From positions 20,338 to 84,337 of the forward strand of contig NZ_LZHV01000070.1 in NCBI RefSeq assembly GCF_001667275.1: a stretch of DNA of 64,000 bases. The letters run 5' to 3'. Source of the DNA: Mycobacterium sp. ACS4054. Lineage in GTDB: Bacteria > Actinomycetota > Actinomycetes > Mycobacteriales > Mycobacteriaceae. The notes beneath the pieces are model-generated. The model saw only the letters and a program-made list of their open reading frames with translations. It was not told the origin of the DNA and ran no database searches. Of the stretch, positions 41,426 to 50,610 are shown in pieces (position 1 is the stretch's first letter; the number at the start of each line of letters is the position of its first letter). The position numbers and the translations under genes were made by a program.

Positions 41426-42724
41426 TTAGAACAGCAGGTAGCGGTAGGCCGGCGAGCCGGGTTCCAGGCGTTCGACGTGGAGTTCGGTTGCGCGCATCCG
41501 GGCCAGCAGGCCGTCCAGGTCGGCCGAGGAGGCCAGCTGGATGCCGACCAGCGCCTCGCCGGTCTCGCGGTTGTTGCGCTTGATGTACTCGAACAGGGTG
41601 ATGTCGTCGTCGGGGCCCAGCACCTCGTCCAGGAACCGGCGCAGCGCGCCGGGCTCCTGCGGGAAGTCCACCAGGAAGTAGTGCTTGAGGCCCAGGTGCA
41701 CCAGCGAGCGTTCGAGCACCTCGCCGTAGCGCGACACGTCGTTGTTGCCGCCCGAGATGAGGCACACGACGGTGGAACCGGGCTCGATGTCCGCCTCCAG
41801 CAGCCCCGCGACCGACAGCGCGCCCGCGGGCTCGGCGATGATGCCCTCGTTCTGATAGAGGTCCAGCATCGCGGTGCAGACCGCGCCCTCGTCGATCGCC
41901 GTGATCGACACCATGTCGCCGGCCGCCGCCAGCGCCGCGTAGGTCAGCGTGCCCGCGCGCCGCACCGCGGCGCCGTCGACGAACTGGTCGACGTGGTCCA
42001 GCTCCACCGGCTCGCCGGCGGCCAGCGCGGCCATCATCGCCGCGGCGCCGGCCGGTTCGACGCCCAGCACCGACGTGTTCGCCGTCCGCTCGGCCAGGTA
42101 GGTGGTGATGCCCGCGATGCAGCCGCCGCCGCCGACCGGGACCACCACCAGGTCGGGCTCCCCCGCGCCGAGCCTGTCCAGCTGATCGAGCAGTTCGACG
42201 GCGATGGTGCCCTGCCCGGCGATGGTGCGCAGGTCGTCGTACGGCGGCACCAGCGTGGCGCCGGTGCGTTCGACGTCGGCCAGCGCGGCCTCGGCGGCCA
42301 GGTCGTAGGTCGTTCCGCCCACGATCAGCTCGATGAACTCCCCGCCGTGGTAGCGGATCCGGTCGCGTTTTTGCTGGGGGGTCTTGGCGGGCACGTAGAC
42401 CCGGCCGTGCACGCCCAGGGTCCGGCACGCGTAGGCGAAGCCCTGCGCGTGATTGCCCGCCGACGAGCACACCACCCCGGCCGCCAGTTCCTCGTCGGAC
42501 AGCTGAACCAGCAGGTTGTAGGCCCCGCGCAGCTTGTAGGAGCGCACCACCTGCAGGTCTTCCCGCTTGAGGTAGACGTTCGCGCCGGTGATCGCCGACA
42601 GCCGATCGCTCAACTGCAGCGGCGTCGGCGTGACGACCGCGGCGATGCGCTTGGCCGCGCCGTCGATGTCAGCCCCGGACAGCAGAGGCGGCGGCCCCAT
42701 GCTCTGGCTCAGTTCGGCGGACAC
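41426..42724 (-). CDS. ilvA: Threonine dehydratase (biosynthetic)
   Basis: A 432-residue PLP enzyme that deaminates threonine to 2-oxobutanoate, the first step to isoleucine. The PLP lysine is in RSYKLRGAYN; CSSAGNHAQGFAYACR and the glycine loop VPVGGGGCIAG are conserved. The C-terminal ACT-like regulatory domain (about 330-432) is a single short copy (YFLVDFPQEPGALRRFLDEVL), as in corynebacteria, so isoleucine feedback control is likely. GTG start. Confidence 0.94.
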   Translation of the reverse strand: MSAELSQSMGPPPLLSGADIDGAAKRIAAVVTPTPLQLSDRLSAITGANVYLKREDLQVVRSYKLRGAYNLLVQLSDEELAAGVVCSSAGNHAQGFAYACRTLGVHGRVYVPAKTPQQKRDRIRYHGGEFIELIVGGTTYDLAAEAALADVERTGATLVPPYDDLRTIAGQGTIAVELLDQLDRLGAGEPDLVVVPVGGGGCIAGITTYLAERTANTSVLGVEPAGAAAMMAALAAGEPVELDHVDQFVDGAAVRRAGTLTYAALAAAGDMVSITAIDEGAVCTAMLDLYQNEGIIAEPAGALSVAGLLEADIEPGSTVVCLISGGNNDVSRYGEVLERSLVHLGLKHYFLVDFPQEPGALRRFLDEVLGPDDDITLFEYIKRNNRETGEALVGIQLASSADLDGLLARMRATELHVERLEPGSPAYRYLLF

Positions 42725-42762
42725 CGATCAATGGTGCCACGCCGGCCCGCCAACTTCGGAAT

Positions 42763-43200
42763 TCAGCCCACCGGGGTCAGGACGAACACCGGGATCTGGC
42801 GGTCGGTTTTCTTCTGGTATTCGGCGTAGTCGGGCCAGGCCTCGACCGCACGCTCCCACCAGAGGGCCTTCTCGTCGCCGAACACCTCGCGGGCCTCGTA
42901 CTCGCGGGTGGTTCCGCCGTCCTGCAGCTCGACCCGCGGGTTCTTCACCACGTTGTGGTACCAGACGGGGTGTTTCGGGGCCCCGCCCAGCGAGGCGACG
43001 ATGGCGTACTCGCCGTCGTGCTCCACCCGCATCAGCGGGGTCTTGCGGAGCTTGCCCGTCTTGGCGCCGACCGTGGTCAGCACGATGATGGGCTTCCCCT
43101 TCATGTCCGTGGCTTCGGTGCCGCCCGACTGCTCGTACTTCTCGGCCTGTTCGCGGGCCCAGTCCCACGGGCTCGGCGCGTATTCCCCTGAAAGTGGCAT
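42763..43200 (-). CDS. Ddn-like deazaflavin/F420 split-barrel protein (Rv1558-like)
   Basis: A 145-residue DUF385/Ddn-family protein, almost the length of Rv1558, which also neighbours ilvA. Features are IIVLTTVGAKTGKLRKTPLMRVEHDGEYAIVASLGGAP, the cofactor-binding core, and WYHNVVKNPRVELQDG. M. tuberculosis relatives reduce quinones or nitro-compounds with F420H2. It is one of four split-barrel flavin/F420 proteins in this window. Confidence 0.92.
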   Translation of the reverse strand: MPLSGEYAPSPWDWAREQAEKYEQSGGTEATDMKGKPIIVLTTVGAKTGKLRKTPLMRVEHDGEYAIVASLGGAPKHPVWYHNVVKNPRVELQDGGTTREYEAREVFGDEKALWWERAVEAWPDYAEYQKKTDRQIPVFVLTPVG

Positions 43201-43210
43201 GGCACCAACT

Positions 43211-44020
43211 CTATGTCGCGGGCCCGGCGGGCGGGGGCGCGGTGATCGCCTGCCGCGTATCGGCGAACGGGCGAAGGTGGATGCGGGTCTGGTGATCGGG
43301 CGCCCCGGGCTCGCCGTCGGAATGCCTGCCCCGGGTGTAGTCGCCCTGCCACGGCACTTTCTCGCCCAGGGCGGTGTTGGTTGCGGCCTGCGCCTGGCCC
43401 AGCTCGTTTCGTGAACGCAGGAAGTACTCGTGTTTACGGCGCACATCCTCGTCAGACTCGATCGGCCGGATCTCCGGGGCGAACTCCTCCAGCTCGGCGC
43501 GGCGCTGCGGGACGATCATGCAGATGGGCTCGTCGACGTCGAACCGCACCGGCATCATCTTCCGGGTGATCTGCCAGCTCATGCTGAAACTCGAAGTGGC
43601 CCAGTCGGTCTCGACGATGCCCTCCAGCGGCGATACCGCGTCCTTGGGATAGTTCGCCGGCCCGCGGACCAACAGGTTATAGCCGGGCGGGGTGCGAAAC
43701 AGCATCGGCAGGTGCCAGGTCAGGATGCCGTGACCGAAGTGACTGAACGGCAGCAGCTGGGCGGGGTCGCGACGGTCGGGCGCGATGATCACCCCCATGC
43801 TGTCGTCCCCGCCCATCCAGGTCGCGGTGAATGCGCACGGATTGCGCAGCTCCCAGCCACTTTGGTTGGCGATGAGCATGGGTAGGCACCGGTTCGGCCA
43901 ACCGTTTCGCATCGCCGACATCCACGGCCGGCTGATGGGGGCCGGTGTGATCGGCGGCGCGTTGGCACCGGTGGTGAACGCGATCAGCGGGCGGGTGGGC
44001 TCGCCGGACTTGTCACTCAT
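43211..44020 (-). CDS. DUF6065 family protein
   Basis: A 269-residue soluble protein. The sequence pattern NRCLPMLIANQSGWEL, FSHFGHGILTWHLPMLFRTPPGYNLLVRGPAN, GIVETDWATSSFSMSW and PICMIVPQ is that of the uncharacterised DUF6065 family. Conserved His and Trp residues suggest an enzyme with a metal or small-molecule site, but no reaction is known. It lies 30 bases after the phenolic acid decarboxylase gene in the same direction, so the two are probably one operon. Confidence 0.8.
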   Translation of the reverse strand: MSDKSGEPTRPLIAFTTGANAPPITPAPISRPWMSAMRNGWPNRCLPMLIANQSGWELRNPCAFTATWMGGDDSMGVIIAPDRRDPAQLLPFSHFGHGILTWHLPMLFRTPPGYNLLVRGPANYPKDAVSPLEGIVETDWATSSFSMSWQITRKMMPVRFDVDEPICMIVPQRRAELEEFAPEIRPIESDEDVRRKHEYFLRSRNELGQAQAATNTALGEKVPWQGDYTRGRHSDGEPGAPDHQTRIHLRPFADTRQAITAPPPAGPAT

Positions 44021-44050
44021 CGACTCCTCGATTCGGTACGTGGCGACGTG

Positions 44051-44569
44051 TCAATTCGTGCGGTCGGCCCAGCCCGCTGGCAGCTGGCCGGGGGCGACGT
44101 CGATCACCGATTCGTCGTCGGCACCGACACGCTCGAACAGTGTGATGTAGCCGAATTCCGGCACGGTGAAGATCGGATACGTGGGCCCCTCGTCCCGGTA
44201 GGCCCGCATCTGGTCGAGATGATCGTTCTGAAAACACACCGTGCGCTCGCCGTGCCGGCGGATCCACTGGGGAAAGAAGATCACGCCGTGGATTCGCCGC
44301 TTGCCGGGCATGACGTTGACGGCCACCGAAGTGCCCGTCGGCTCGGTCCACGAAATCTTGTAACTGTCGGTGTCGAGCTGCACCAGGTCGACCTCCTGGC
44401 CCTTGACCCACCGCCCGCCGACATGACCGGAATGGATCCGATAGTCGATGGTTCGGTCGTTCTTGACATACATCTCGTAGCGCCAGCCGTTGGCGTAGGT
44501 GTAGATGAACCGGCATCCAACGATCCCCGATAAGTCCTGCGGCGGAGTGGGATTGTCGACGCTGGTCAT
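44051..44569 (-). CDS. padC: Phenolic acid decarboxylase
   Basis: A 172-residue beta-barrel enzyme that decarboxylates p-coumaric, ferulic or caffeic acid to the vinylphenol without cofactors. Catalytic residues known in bacterial PADs all align: Y23 and Y25 (FIYTYANGW), R53 (GGRWV) and E76 (SWTEPTG); TIDYRIHSGHVGGRWV and VIFFPQWI are nearly invariant in the family. GGAG lies seven bases before the ATG. No PadR regulator is adjacent. The gene is unexpected in slow-growing mycobacteria and may have been acquired horizontally. Confidence 0.93.
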   Translation of the reverse strand: MTSVDNPTPPQDLSGIVGCRFIYTYANGWRYEMYVKNDRTIDYRIHSGHVGGRWVKGQEVDLVQLDTDSYKISWTEPTGTSVAVNVMPGKRRIHGVIFFPQWIRRHGERTVCFQNDHLDQMRAYRDEGPTYPIFTVPEFGYITLFERVGADDESVIDVAPGQLPAGWADRTN

Positions 44570-44654
44570 CGCGAGGCTCCGTTCGGTGCCGGTTGACGGG
44601 GCGGGTGGCCCGCGTCGCGGCGAGCCGCCACCGCCCCTCGGTCCGAACTCCAAC

Positions 44655-45902
44655 CTAGTTGTTCGTCGGCGGTGGCTGCGGCTCGAAGGGGTCGTACCAC
44701 CACCAGTCGGCGCGCTCGCCGAAGGGCCCGGGCCACGGCGGCACGGCGGGCGGGGCCAGGTTGGGCGCACGCGCAAGCGATCCCGCACTCAGTGGACGGC
44801 CCGAGCCGTCGGTGACGACGAGATCGTCGCCGGCTCCGGTGATGATGATGCCGCCACGGTGGTGCAACCGGTGGTGATAGGGGCAAACCAGGACCAGGTT
44901 GGCCAACTCCGTTGGGCCGCCGTCTTCCCAATGTTGGATGTGGTGCGCGTGCAGACCGCGGGTGGCGCCGCAGCCGGGTACCGCGCACGTGGCATGGCGG
45001 TGCTCGAGCGCGCGACGAAGCCGCCGGTTGATCTGGCGGGTCGCCCGGCCGGCGCCGATGACCTCGCCGTCCCGCTCGAACCAAACCTCACACGTGGCAT
45101 CACGGGTCAGGTATCGGCGTTCGGCGTCGGTGAGCAGCGGACCCAGATGCAGTGCGGCGGCGCGTTGCTCGACATCGACATGCACCACCACAGTGGTGTG
45201 CTGCCCGTGCGGCCGCCGGGCCGCCTCGGCATCCCAGCCGGCCTCGACCAGGCGCATGAACGCCTCTAGGGTGCCCGGCAGCGGCGGCGCGGCATCGGAT
45301 GCGCAGCGTTCATTGCCCCGATCGCGCTTCCACTCGGCGACCAGCGCATCGCGATGCGACGCCAGTGCCGCGTCGAACTTCGCCGCATCCACGTGCGGAA
45401 GCCTGATCCGCCACGAGGTGAACTCCTCATCGGCTGTCTTCGTGATCGACGGTTGCTGCTGGGGCCGAGCATCGGGTTCGGGTCGCGGTTCCAGCTTGAC
45501 GGCGGTGCGCAGCTGGTTGACGGTGGCGCAGCGCGCCAACTCCGAGTAATGCTCATCGGATCCGTCGCCCGCCCGCGCCGCGATGACGCCGACCTGATCC
45601 AGCGACAGTCGCCCCTCGCGCATGGCTTGCGCGCAGCGCGGAAACGCCTCGAGCCTGCGCGCGACGGTGGTGATCGTGTGGGCGTTCGTCGATGACAGGC
45701 CGATCTTCCAACCCACCAGCGCCGCGACCGACCGCGCGCCCGTAACGCCGCAGAGGTCGCCGCGATCCAGCTCCGCGACGATCTCCACGATGCGCCCGTC
45801 GATCGCGTTGCGCTGACCGGCCAACTCGGCCAGCTCGTCGAACAACACGTCAAGCCGCTCAGCAGGATTCACCTCTACGGGAGGAGATGCGACCGAGGAC
45901 AT
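44655..45902 (-). CDS. 13E12-repeat-family HNH endonuclease-like protein (DUF222 + HNH)
   Basis: A 415-residue intact protein of the family represented by M. tuberculosis REP13E12 elements. A DUF222 domain (about 20-250) precedes an HNH domain: RHATCAVPGCGATRGLHAHHIQHWEDGGPTELANLVLVCPYHHRLHH, with zinc cysteines and the catalytic H-H. The tail is Pro-rich. These genes are multicopy in mycobacteria and serve as phage or recombination targets; the biochemical role is unproven. Confidence 0.9.
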   Translation of the reverse strand: MSSVASPPVEVNPAERLDVLFDELAELAGQRNAIDGRIVEIVAELDRGDLCGVTGARSVAALVGWKIGLSSTNAHTITTVARRLEAFPRCAQAMREGRLSLDQVGVIAARAGDGSDEHYSELARCATVNQLRTAVKLEPRPEPDARPQQQPSITKTADEEFTSWRIRLPHVDAAKFDAALASHRDALVAEWKRDRGNERCASDAAPPLPGTLEAFMRLVEAGWDAEAARRPHGQHTTVVVHVDVEQRAAALHLGPLLTDAERRYLTRDATCEVWFERDGEVIGAGRATRQINRRLRRALEHRHATCAVPGCGATRGLHAHHIQHWEDGGPTELANLVLVCPYHHRLHHRGGIIITGAGDDLVVTDGSGRPLSAGSLARAPNLAPPAVPPWPGPFGERADWWWYDPFEPQPPPTNN

Positions 45903-45959
45903 GAATCCATCATGGCAGGGGGGTCCGACAAATTTCTGCCGACAACGATGCGCCGCCGC

Positions 45960-47852
45960 CTACCGCATACCGGCCAGGCCCGCGATCGCGTTGACCCGGC
46001 GGACGGCAGTGGCGATCTGGTCGGCGAACTCGCGGCGGCGGTGGGCGATGTTCATATCCTCGAAGCCGTCCACCAGCTCGCGGTGCCGGGCCAACCGCAA
46101 CGCGGTCTTGAACAACTCCATCGACCTCGACTCGGCGCTGGCGATCCTGCGTTGCAGCTCCCATTGCTTGCCCACCTCGAGGCACTCGGCGAGAAACGCG
46201 CCCTCGTCGAATGATTCGTCGTCGTAGGCGGCCAACCGGTCGGCGACGATGTGGTAGGCGTCCAGGAACGGACGCAGCACCAGGTGCGCCAGCAGCAGGT
46301 CGGCCTTCTCCAACAGCCCGCGCACGTCGGCGGCGCCGGCGGCCTTGCTGGTGTCCTCCACCCGCCCGATCAGGCGCACCTCGTCGGCGAGCTCCTTTTC
46401 GAACTGGGCGCGCGCCGCGAACAGGAACTCGAATTTGAGCAACTCGCGCAGGGCCAAGGCCTCGTCGCGCACGGCCGACGGCAACACCAAACCCTCGACG
46501 GAGGCCTCGGCATTTTCGACGGCGGCCAGTAACGCCGTCTCGGCGATCGCGCGGTCGACCACGATGTGGATGGCGGCGTTGCGGTAGAACGCCGCGACCA
46601 GGTGCTGGTCGGCGCCGATGCCCCAGACCGGTTCGGTGCCGGCGTCGTACACGCTGACCACGCCGGACTCGACGAGCTGATGCAGGGTCCAGCGGATGGT
46701 CGAACGATTGGTCAGGTCGGCGGCGCCGGCCACCGCCCAGTTCCGCGCGGCGATGTAGCTCGCCAGCGGCCGCACGGTGGCCAGCACCTCGCTGATGGAC
46801 AGCGAGCGGTCGGCGCCCAGCAGCGCCAGACTCACCACGGCGGTCGGGGTGACCGGGGTGGCGCGGTTGATCCGGTGTTCGACGTCGAGCGCGATGCGTT
46901 CGATCTCGGTGCTCGCTCCGGATTCTTCGGCGCGCAGCTCCTCGAGCCTCTTGCGCAACGGCAGCGGTTCGCCGAAGTCGAGGTAGGCGCGGCCGAGCCG
47001 CTCCCCCTGCTGTCTCGCCAGCCGGATGAGGAAACGAAAGTCCTCGGGCCGCTTCGTTGCGCCGTAGGCCTCGGTGGTCATCGCCTCGACCTCGTGCAGC
47101 TGGTCGTACACGATCGAGGTGGGCACCAAATACACTTCGGGGCCGTCGATTTCGTCGACGGCGTCGCTGATGTAGCGGAGGATCCCGAACACCGGGGGCC
47201 GCAGCTTGCCCGTCCGGGTGCGGCCGCCCTCGATCGACCAGGTGAGGTTGGCGTGGTTCTGCACCAGCTGAGCGGCGTAGGCGCGCAACACGAAGCGGTA
47301 CACGGGAATGTCTTTGGTCTGGCGCCGAATGAAGATCGTGCCGGTGCGCTTGGCCCACGCCCCCATCGGGAAGAAGTTGAGATTCGCCCCGCCGAAGGTC
47401 AGCGCGGCCGAGAGCCGGTTGGCCTGAATCACCTCCGGCAGCAGCAGACCGTCCAGATAGGAGCGATGCGAAAAGGCAAACGCCAGAGTCGCTTTGCGGT
47501 CGAGCCTGCGCAACTGCGAGATCTGGTCCTCGTCGACCAGCACGTCGTAGGCCCGCATCAGCCAGCGGCTGAAGCTGCGCCACGCCCGGACCGCCCGCTC
47601 GTCCAGGGAGGGCGCCATCTCCCGCAGGTAGCAGGCGGCCTCGGCGCGGACGTCGGCCAGGTCGCGCCCGAGCTCGTCGGCCAGCCCGCGTAGCCGCTCG
47701 TCGTACCACGGGGCGGCAAGCAGCTGGGCGACCTCCGCCGGGTCCGTCGCCAGCGGTGCCGTCGATTCCTCGACCAATCCGCTGCGCTGCAACAGCTTTC
47801 GCACACCCGCCCGGCCAAATTCACTTGCGGCCGACGCCGGTCCCCCGCTCAT
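45960..47852 (-). CDS. plsB1: Glycerol-3-phosphate acyltransferase PlsB-like
   Basis: A 630-residue PlsB-family acyltransferase that puts the first acyl chain on glycerol-3-phosphate. The HxxxxD motif is SHRSYLDG, followed by FGGANLNFFPMG, GTIFIRRQTKDIPVYRFVLR and SIEGGRTRTGKLRPP (acceptor-binding glycine/Arg). The C-terminal half is helical and less conserved. ATG overlaps the fadD11 stop (ATGA), so the acyl-activating and acyl-transferring enzymes are coupled. Confidence 0.93.
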   Translation of the reverse strand: MSGGPASAASEFGRAGVRKLLQRSGLVEESTAPLATDPAEVAQLLAAPWYDERLRGLADELGRDLADVRAEAACYLREMAPSLDERAVRAWRSFSRWLMRAYDVLVDEDQISQLRRLDRKATLAFAFSHRSYLDGLLLPEVIQANRLSAALTFGGANLNFFPMGAWAKRTGTIFIRRQTKDIPVYRFVLRAYAAQLVQNHANLTWSIEGGRTRTGKLRPPVFGILRYISDAVDEIDGPEVYLVPTSIVYDQLHEVEAMTTEAYGATKRPEDFRFLIRLARQQGERLGRAYLDFGEPLPLRKRLEELRAEESGASTEIERIALDVEHRINRATPVTPTAVVSLALLGADRSLSISEVLATVRPLASYIAARNWAVAGAADLTNRSTIRWTLHQLVESGVVSVYDAGTEPVWGIGADQHLVAAFYRNAAIHIVVDRAIAETALLAAVENAEASVEGLVLPSAVRDEALALRELLKFEFLFAARAQFEKELADEVRLIGRVEDTSKAAGAADVRGLLEKADLLLAHLVLRPFLDAYHIVADRLAAYDDESFDEGAFLAECLEVGKQWELQRRIASAESRSMELFKTALRLARHRELVDGFEDMNIAHRRREFADQIATAVRRVNAIAGLAGMR

Positions 47853-49675
47853 GCCGGCTGCACCGTCGCCGCGGCCGAAGGCTCGTGCACGTCCGGGTGC
47901 AGCTCGGGCGCGTAGAGTTCCTCGATCTCGTCGGCGTATTTCGCCATGATCGGCTTGCGCTTGAGCTTCATGGTCAGCGTGATCTCGTCTCCCCCGGGCT
48001 CCCAGAGCGAGGGCAGGATGCGGAAGCGCTTGATCTGTTCCACCCGGGACAATTTGGCGTTGCCCTCGGCCACGCCCGCGGCGACGCGGGCGATGACCTC
48101 CGGGTGGGCCGCCAGGGCTTCGGGTGACGCGTCGTCCAGGCCGTGCTGCGCCGCGTACGGCCCGACCGATTCGGCGTCGAAGACCATCAGCGCGGCGTTG
48201 TAGGGCCGACCGTCGCCGATCGTGATCATCACGCCGACCATCGGGCAGGCGGCCAGGACGGTGGTCTCAATGTTGGCCGGCGACATGTTCTTTCCGGCCG
48301 CGTTGATGATCAGCTCCTTCTTGCGGTCGATGATCCGCAGATAGCCCTCGTCGTCGACCTCGATGATGTCGCCGGTGTGCAACCAGCCGTCGGCGTCGAT
48401 CGCCTCCGCGGTCTTGGCGGGTTCCTTGCGGTACCCCTTCATCACCAGCGGACCGCGCACCAGAAACTCGCCGTCGTCGGCGACCTTGCCCTCGAGCCCG
48501 GGCAGCAGCTTGCCGACGGTGCCCAGGCGCGCGTCGCGGGGGTGGCTGACGCTGGCCACGCAGCTGAGCTCCGACATCCCCCACACCTCGGCGATCGGAA
48601 CGCCGAGACCGAGGAAGAACGCCAGCGTCTCCTTCGGGATGGGCGCCGCCCCCGACACCGCCCAGCGCAGTTCACCGAAGCCCAGCCGCTCGCGCAGCTT
48701 GGACAGCACCAGCTCGTCGGCCTGGGCCCATTCGGCTGCCAGCTCGTCGGAGATCGGCTCACCGGTCAGCAGGGCGGCGCCGCGCTTGGCGGCCACCGAC
48801 ATCGCCCACTGCAGCGCCTGACGCTTGACCTCGTCCGCCTCGTTGCCGATCGCGAATTCGATTCCGGCCTTGAGCTTTTCCCACACGCGGGGCACCCCGC
48901 CCCAAACCGTGGGCCGCACGTCGGGCAGCGCGGCGGCGATGGCGCGGACGTCGGAGACGACCGTCACCTGGGCGCCGAACACCTCCAGGCCGTACAGGCC
49001 CATCACCCGGTCGGCGATGTGGGCCGTCGGGAGGTAGGAGGTGACCCGGTCACCGAACTGGGACGGGAGGACGGCATTGAGGGCGTAGGCCTCGAAAAGC
49101 AGGTTGGCGTGGGTCATCTCGACGCCCTTGGGGTTTCCGGTGGTCCCGGAGGTGTAGATGAGCGTGACGACGTCGTCGGGTCGCACCGCCCGCCAGGTCG
49201 CCTCGAAGTCGAACCCCTCGCGCGCGGCGGCGTACACGTCGTCCACCGAGATCGTGCCCGGCGGCGAACCGTCGATGCAGACGATGTGCTCGATCGGCGC
49301 ACCGCTGGCGCGGATGCGGTCGACGTACTGCTCCTCGCAGATCGCGACCTTGGTGCCGGCGTTTTCGAACAGGTACGTCAGCTGCTCGGCGGGCAGCGTG
49401 TTGTACACCGAAAACGAAGTGGCCCCGAGGTGTTGGGCGCCGATCTCGAAGGGGTAGAACTCGATGCGGTTGGCCATCATCAGCGACACCGTGTCGCCCG
49501 GCCCGACGCCCAGGCCGGCCAGGCCCGCGGCGACCTTGCGCACCTGCGCCGCGAGCTCCCGCCACGTCAGCGTCTGGGTGTCGCCGGGCGTGCGCAGCGC
49601 GACGGCGTCCGGATCGATCGACGCGTTGCGCTGGAACGCCTCGCATAGGGTGACGGGACGCTCGGGTGTCGTCAT
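47849..49675 (-). CDS. fadD11: Long-chain fatty acyl-CoA/AMP ligase FadD11 (intact)
   Basis: A 608-residue ANL-superfamily ligase with the AMP-binding motif IYTSGTTGNPKGVEMTH, YLPTAHIADRV, WGMSELSC, DGWLHTGDIIEVDDEGYLRIIDRKKELI and a lysine in KLKRKPIMAKY for the second half-reaction. In M. tuberculosis this gene is annotated as two pieces (fadD11.1 and fadD11); here one frame spans both. The ATG at 49675 has no ribosome site upstream, so a leaderless message or the ATG at 49714 are alternatives. Confidence 0.93.
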   Translation of the reverse strand: MTTPERPVTLCEAFQRNASIDPDAVALRTPGDTQTLTWRELAAQVRKVAAGLAGLGVGPGDTVSLMMANRIEFYPFEIGAQHLGATSFSVYNTLPAEQLTYLFENAGTKVAICEEQYVDRIRASGAPIEHIVCIDGSPPGTISVDDVYAAAREGFDFEATWRAVRPDDVVTLIYTSGTTGNPKGVEMTHANLLFEAYALNAVLPSQFGDRVTSYLPTAHIADRVMGLYGLEVFGAQVTVVSDVRAIAAALPDVRPTVWGGVPRVWEKLKAGIEFAIGNEADEVKRQALQWAMSVAAKRGAALLTGEPISDELAAEWAQADELVLSKLRERLGFGELRWAVSGAAPIPKETLAFFLGLGVPIAEVWGMSELSCVASVSHPRDARLGTVGKLLPGLEGKVADDGEFLVRGPLVMKGYRKEPAKTAEAIDADGWLHTGDIIEVDDEGYLRIIDRKKELIINAAGKNMSPANIETTVLAACPMVGVMITIGDGRPYNAALMVFDAESVGPYAAQHGLDDASPEALAAHPEVIARVAAGVAEGNAKLSRVEQIKRFRILPSLWEPGGDEITLTMKLKRKPIMAKYADEIEELYAPELHPDVHEPSAAATVQPA

Positions 49676-49715
49676 GTGTGTGAGCGTACGTGCGTGGATA
49701 GTGGCACGGAACACA

Positions 49716-50195
49716 TCATGCGGTATCGGGGCGCCACAGCTGCAGCGTGCTCGATATGCCGGCGGGCAGCTCCAGCAATTCGATGGGCGTGCCGTCGGGG
49801 TCGTGGATGAAGAACATCCGCACCCCGCCGATGTCGACGGGCGGCTCGGCCCGGACGTCGGGATGCCCGCGCCGCACGGCGTCGTAGGTGGCGTCGAGGT
49901 CGTCGACGCGGAACGAGACGTTGGTGTAACCCAGGTGCGGCCCGCTCGGGCATTCGGGGACCTCGCCCAACGACAGCAGTTCGACCATGGCGCCGCCGAT
50001 CAGCCCGCCGACCATCCGGCCCCGCTGTGTGGCCCCGCCGGTCACCGCGGCCAGGCCCGCCCCGTCGAGTTCGATGTCGAACACGACGTCCATGCCCAGC
50101 ACCGCGGTGTAGAACTCGCGCGACGCCTCGATGTCGGAGACGCCGATGCAGACATGGGAGAAGTTCCGCACGGCGATGGTCGGCGGCTGGCTCAT
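49716..50195 (-). CDS. VOC (glyoxalase/dioxygenase-fold) protein
   Basis: A 159-residue vicinal-oxygen-chelate protein with two beta-alpha-beta3 modules. Likely metal ligands are H14 (FSHVCIGVSD), E72 in VELLSLG and the later Glu of DPDGTPIELLEL. Members include glyoxalases, extradiol dioxygenases and resistance proteins; substrate cannot be read from sequence. It follows the MerR regulator by 13 bases and is probably controlled by it. Confidence 0.87.
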   Translation of the reverse strand: MSQPPTIAVRNFSHVCIGVSDIEASREFYTAVLGMDVVFDIELDGAGLAAVTGGATQRGRMVGGLIGGAMVELLSLGEVPECPSGPHLGYTNVSFRVDDLDATYDAVRRGHPDVRAEPPVDIGGVRMFFIHDPDGTPIELLELPAGISSTLQLWRPDTA

Positions 50196-50208
50196 GGAGC
50201 TCCTTTGC

Positions 50209-50598
50209 TCAGACGGGCAACGCGGTGTGAATGCCGCACGTGCATGCGTCGATCGAGGGGCACGTGCAGCGCATGCCCCATTCGATCACGGCGCGCGCCC
50301 GGGCCAGCGACTCCATCTGCGCGTCGATGGCGGCGAGTTTGGCCTCGGCCAGCGCGCGGCTGGCGGGCCGCCCGGGGGCGTCGTCGGCGAACAGCAGCTG
50401 GATCTCCTCGAGCGCGAAGCCGGCCGACTTGCACAGCCGGATGACCTCCAGCCGGGGCAGCACCGAATCGTCGTAGCGGCGTTGCCCGCCCAACCGCACC
50501 GGCGGCGGCACCAGCCCGATCTGTTCGTAGTAGCGCAGCGTGGTCGCCGCGACGCCGGCCCGGCGGGCCACCTCGCCGATGGTCAGCTGCGCGCTCAT
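50209..50598 (-). CDS. MerR-family regulator with C-terminal cysteine cluster
   Basis: A 129-residue regulator. The winged helix LTIGEVARRAGVAATTLRYYEQIGLVPPP is at residues about 5-33, then the dimerisation helix. The C-terminus has CTCPSIDACTCG (four Cys within 12 residues), placed like the metal or [2Fe-2S] sites of MerR/SoxR proteins. SoxR uses C-x2-C-x-C-x5-C; here the order is C-x-C-x6-C-x-C, so a metal sensor is as likely as a redox sensor. The operator is at 50611-50632. Confidence 0.92.
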   Translation of the reverse strand: MSAQLTIGEVARRAGVAATTLRYYEQIGLVPPPVRLGGQRRYDDSVLPRLEVIRLCKSAGFALEEIQLLFADDAPGRPASRALAEAKLAAIDAQMESLARARAVIEWGMRCTCPSIDACTCGIHTALPV

Positions 50599-50610
50599 TC
50601 CGCCTCCCTT

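Noticed and set aside
44655..45902. Active mobile element or intein-type homing endonuclease
   Set aside because: The gene has DUF222 plus HNH as in 13E12 proteins, but no terminal repeats, integrase or target duplication was found around it.
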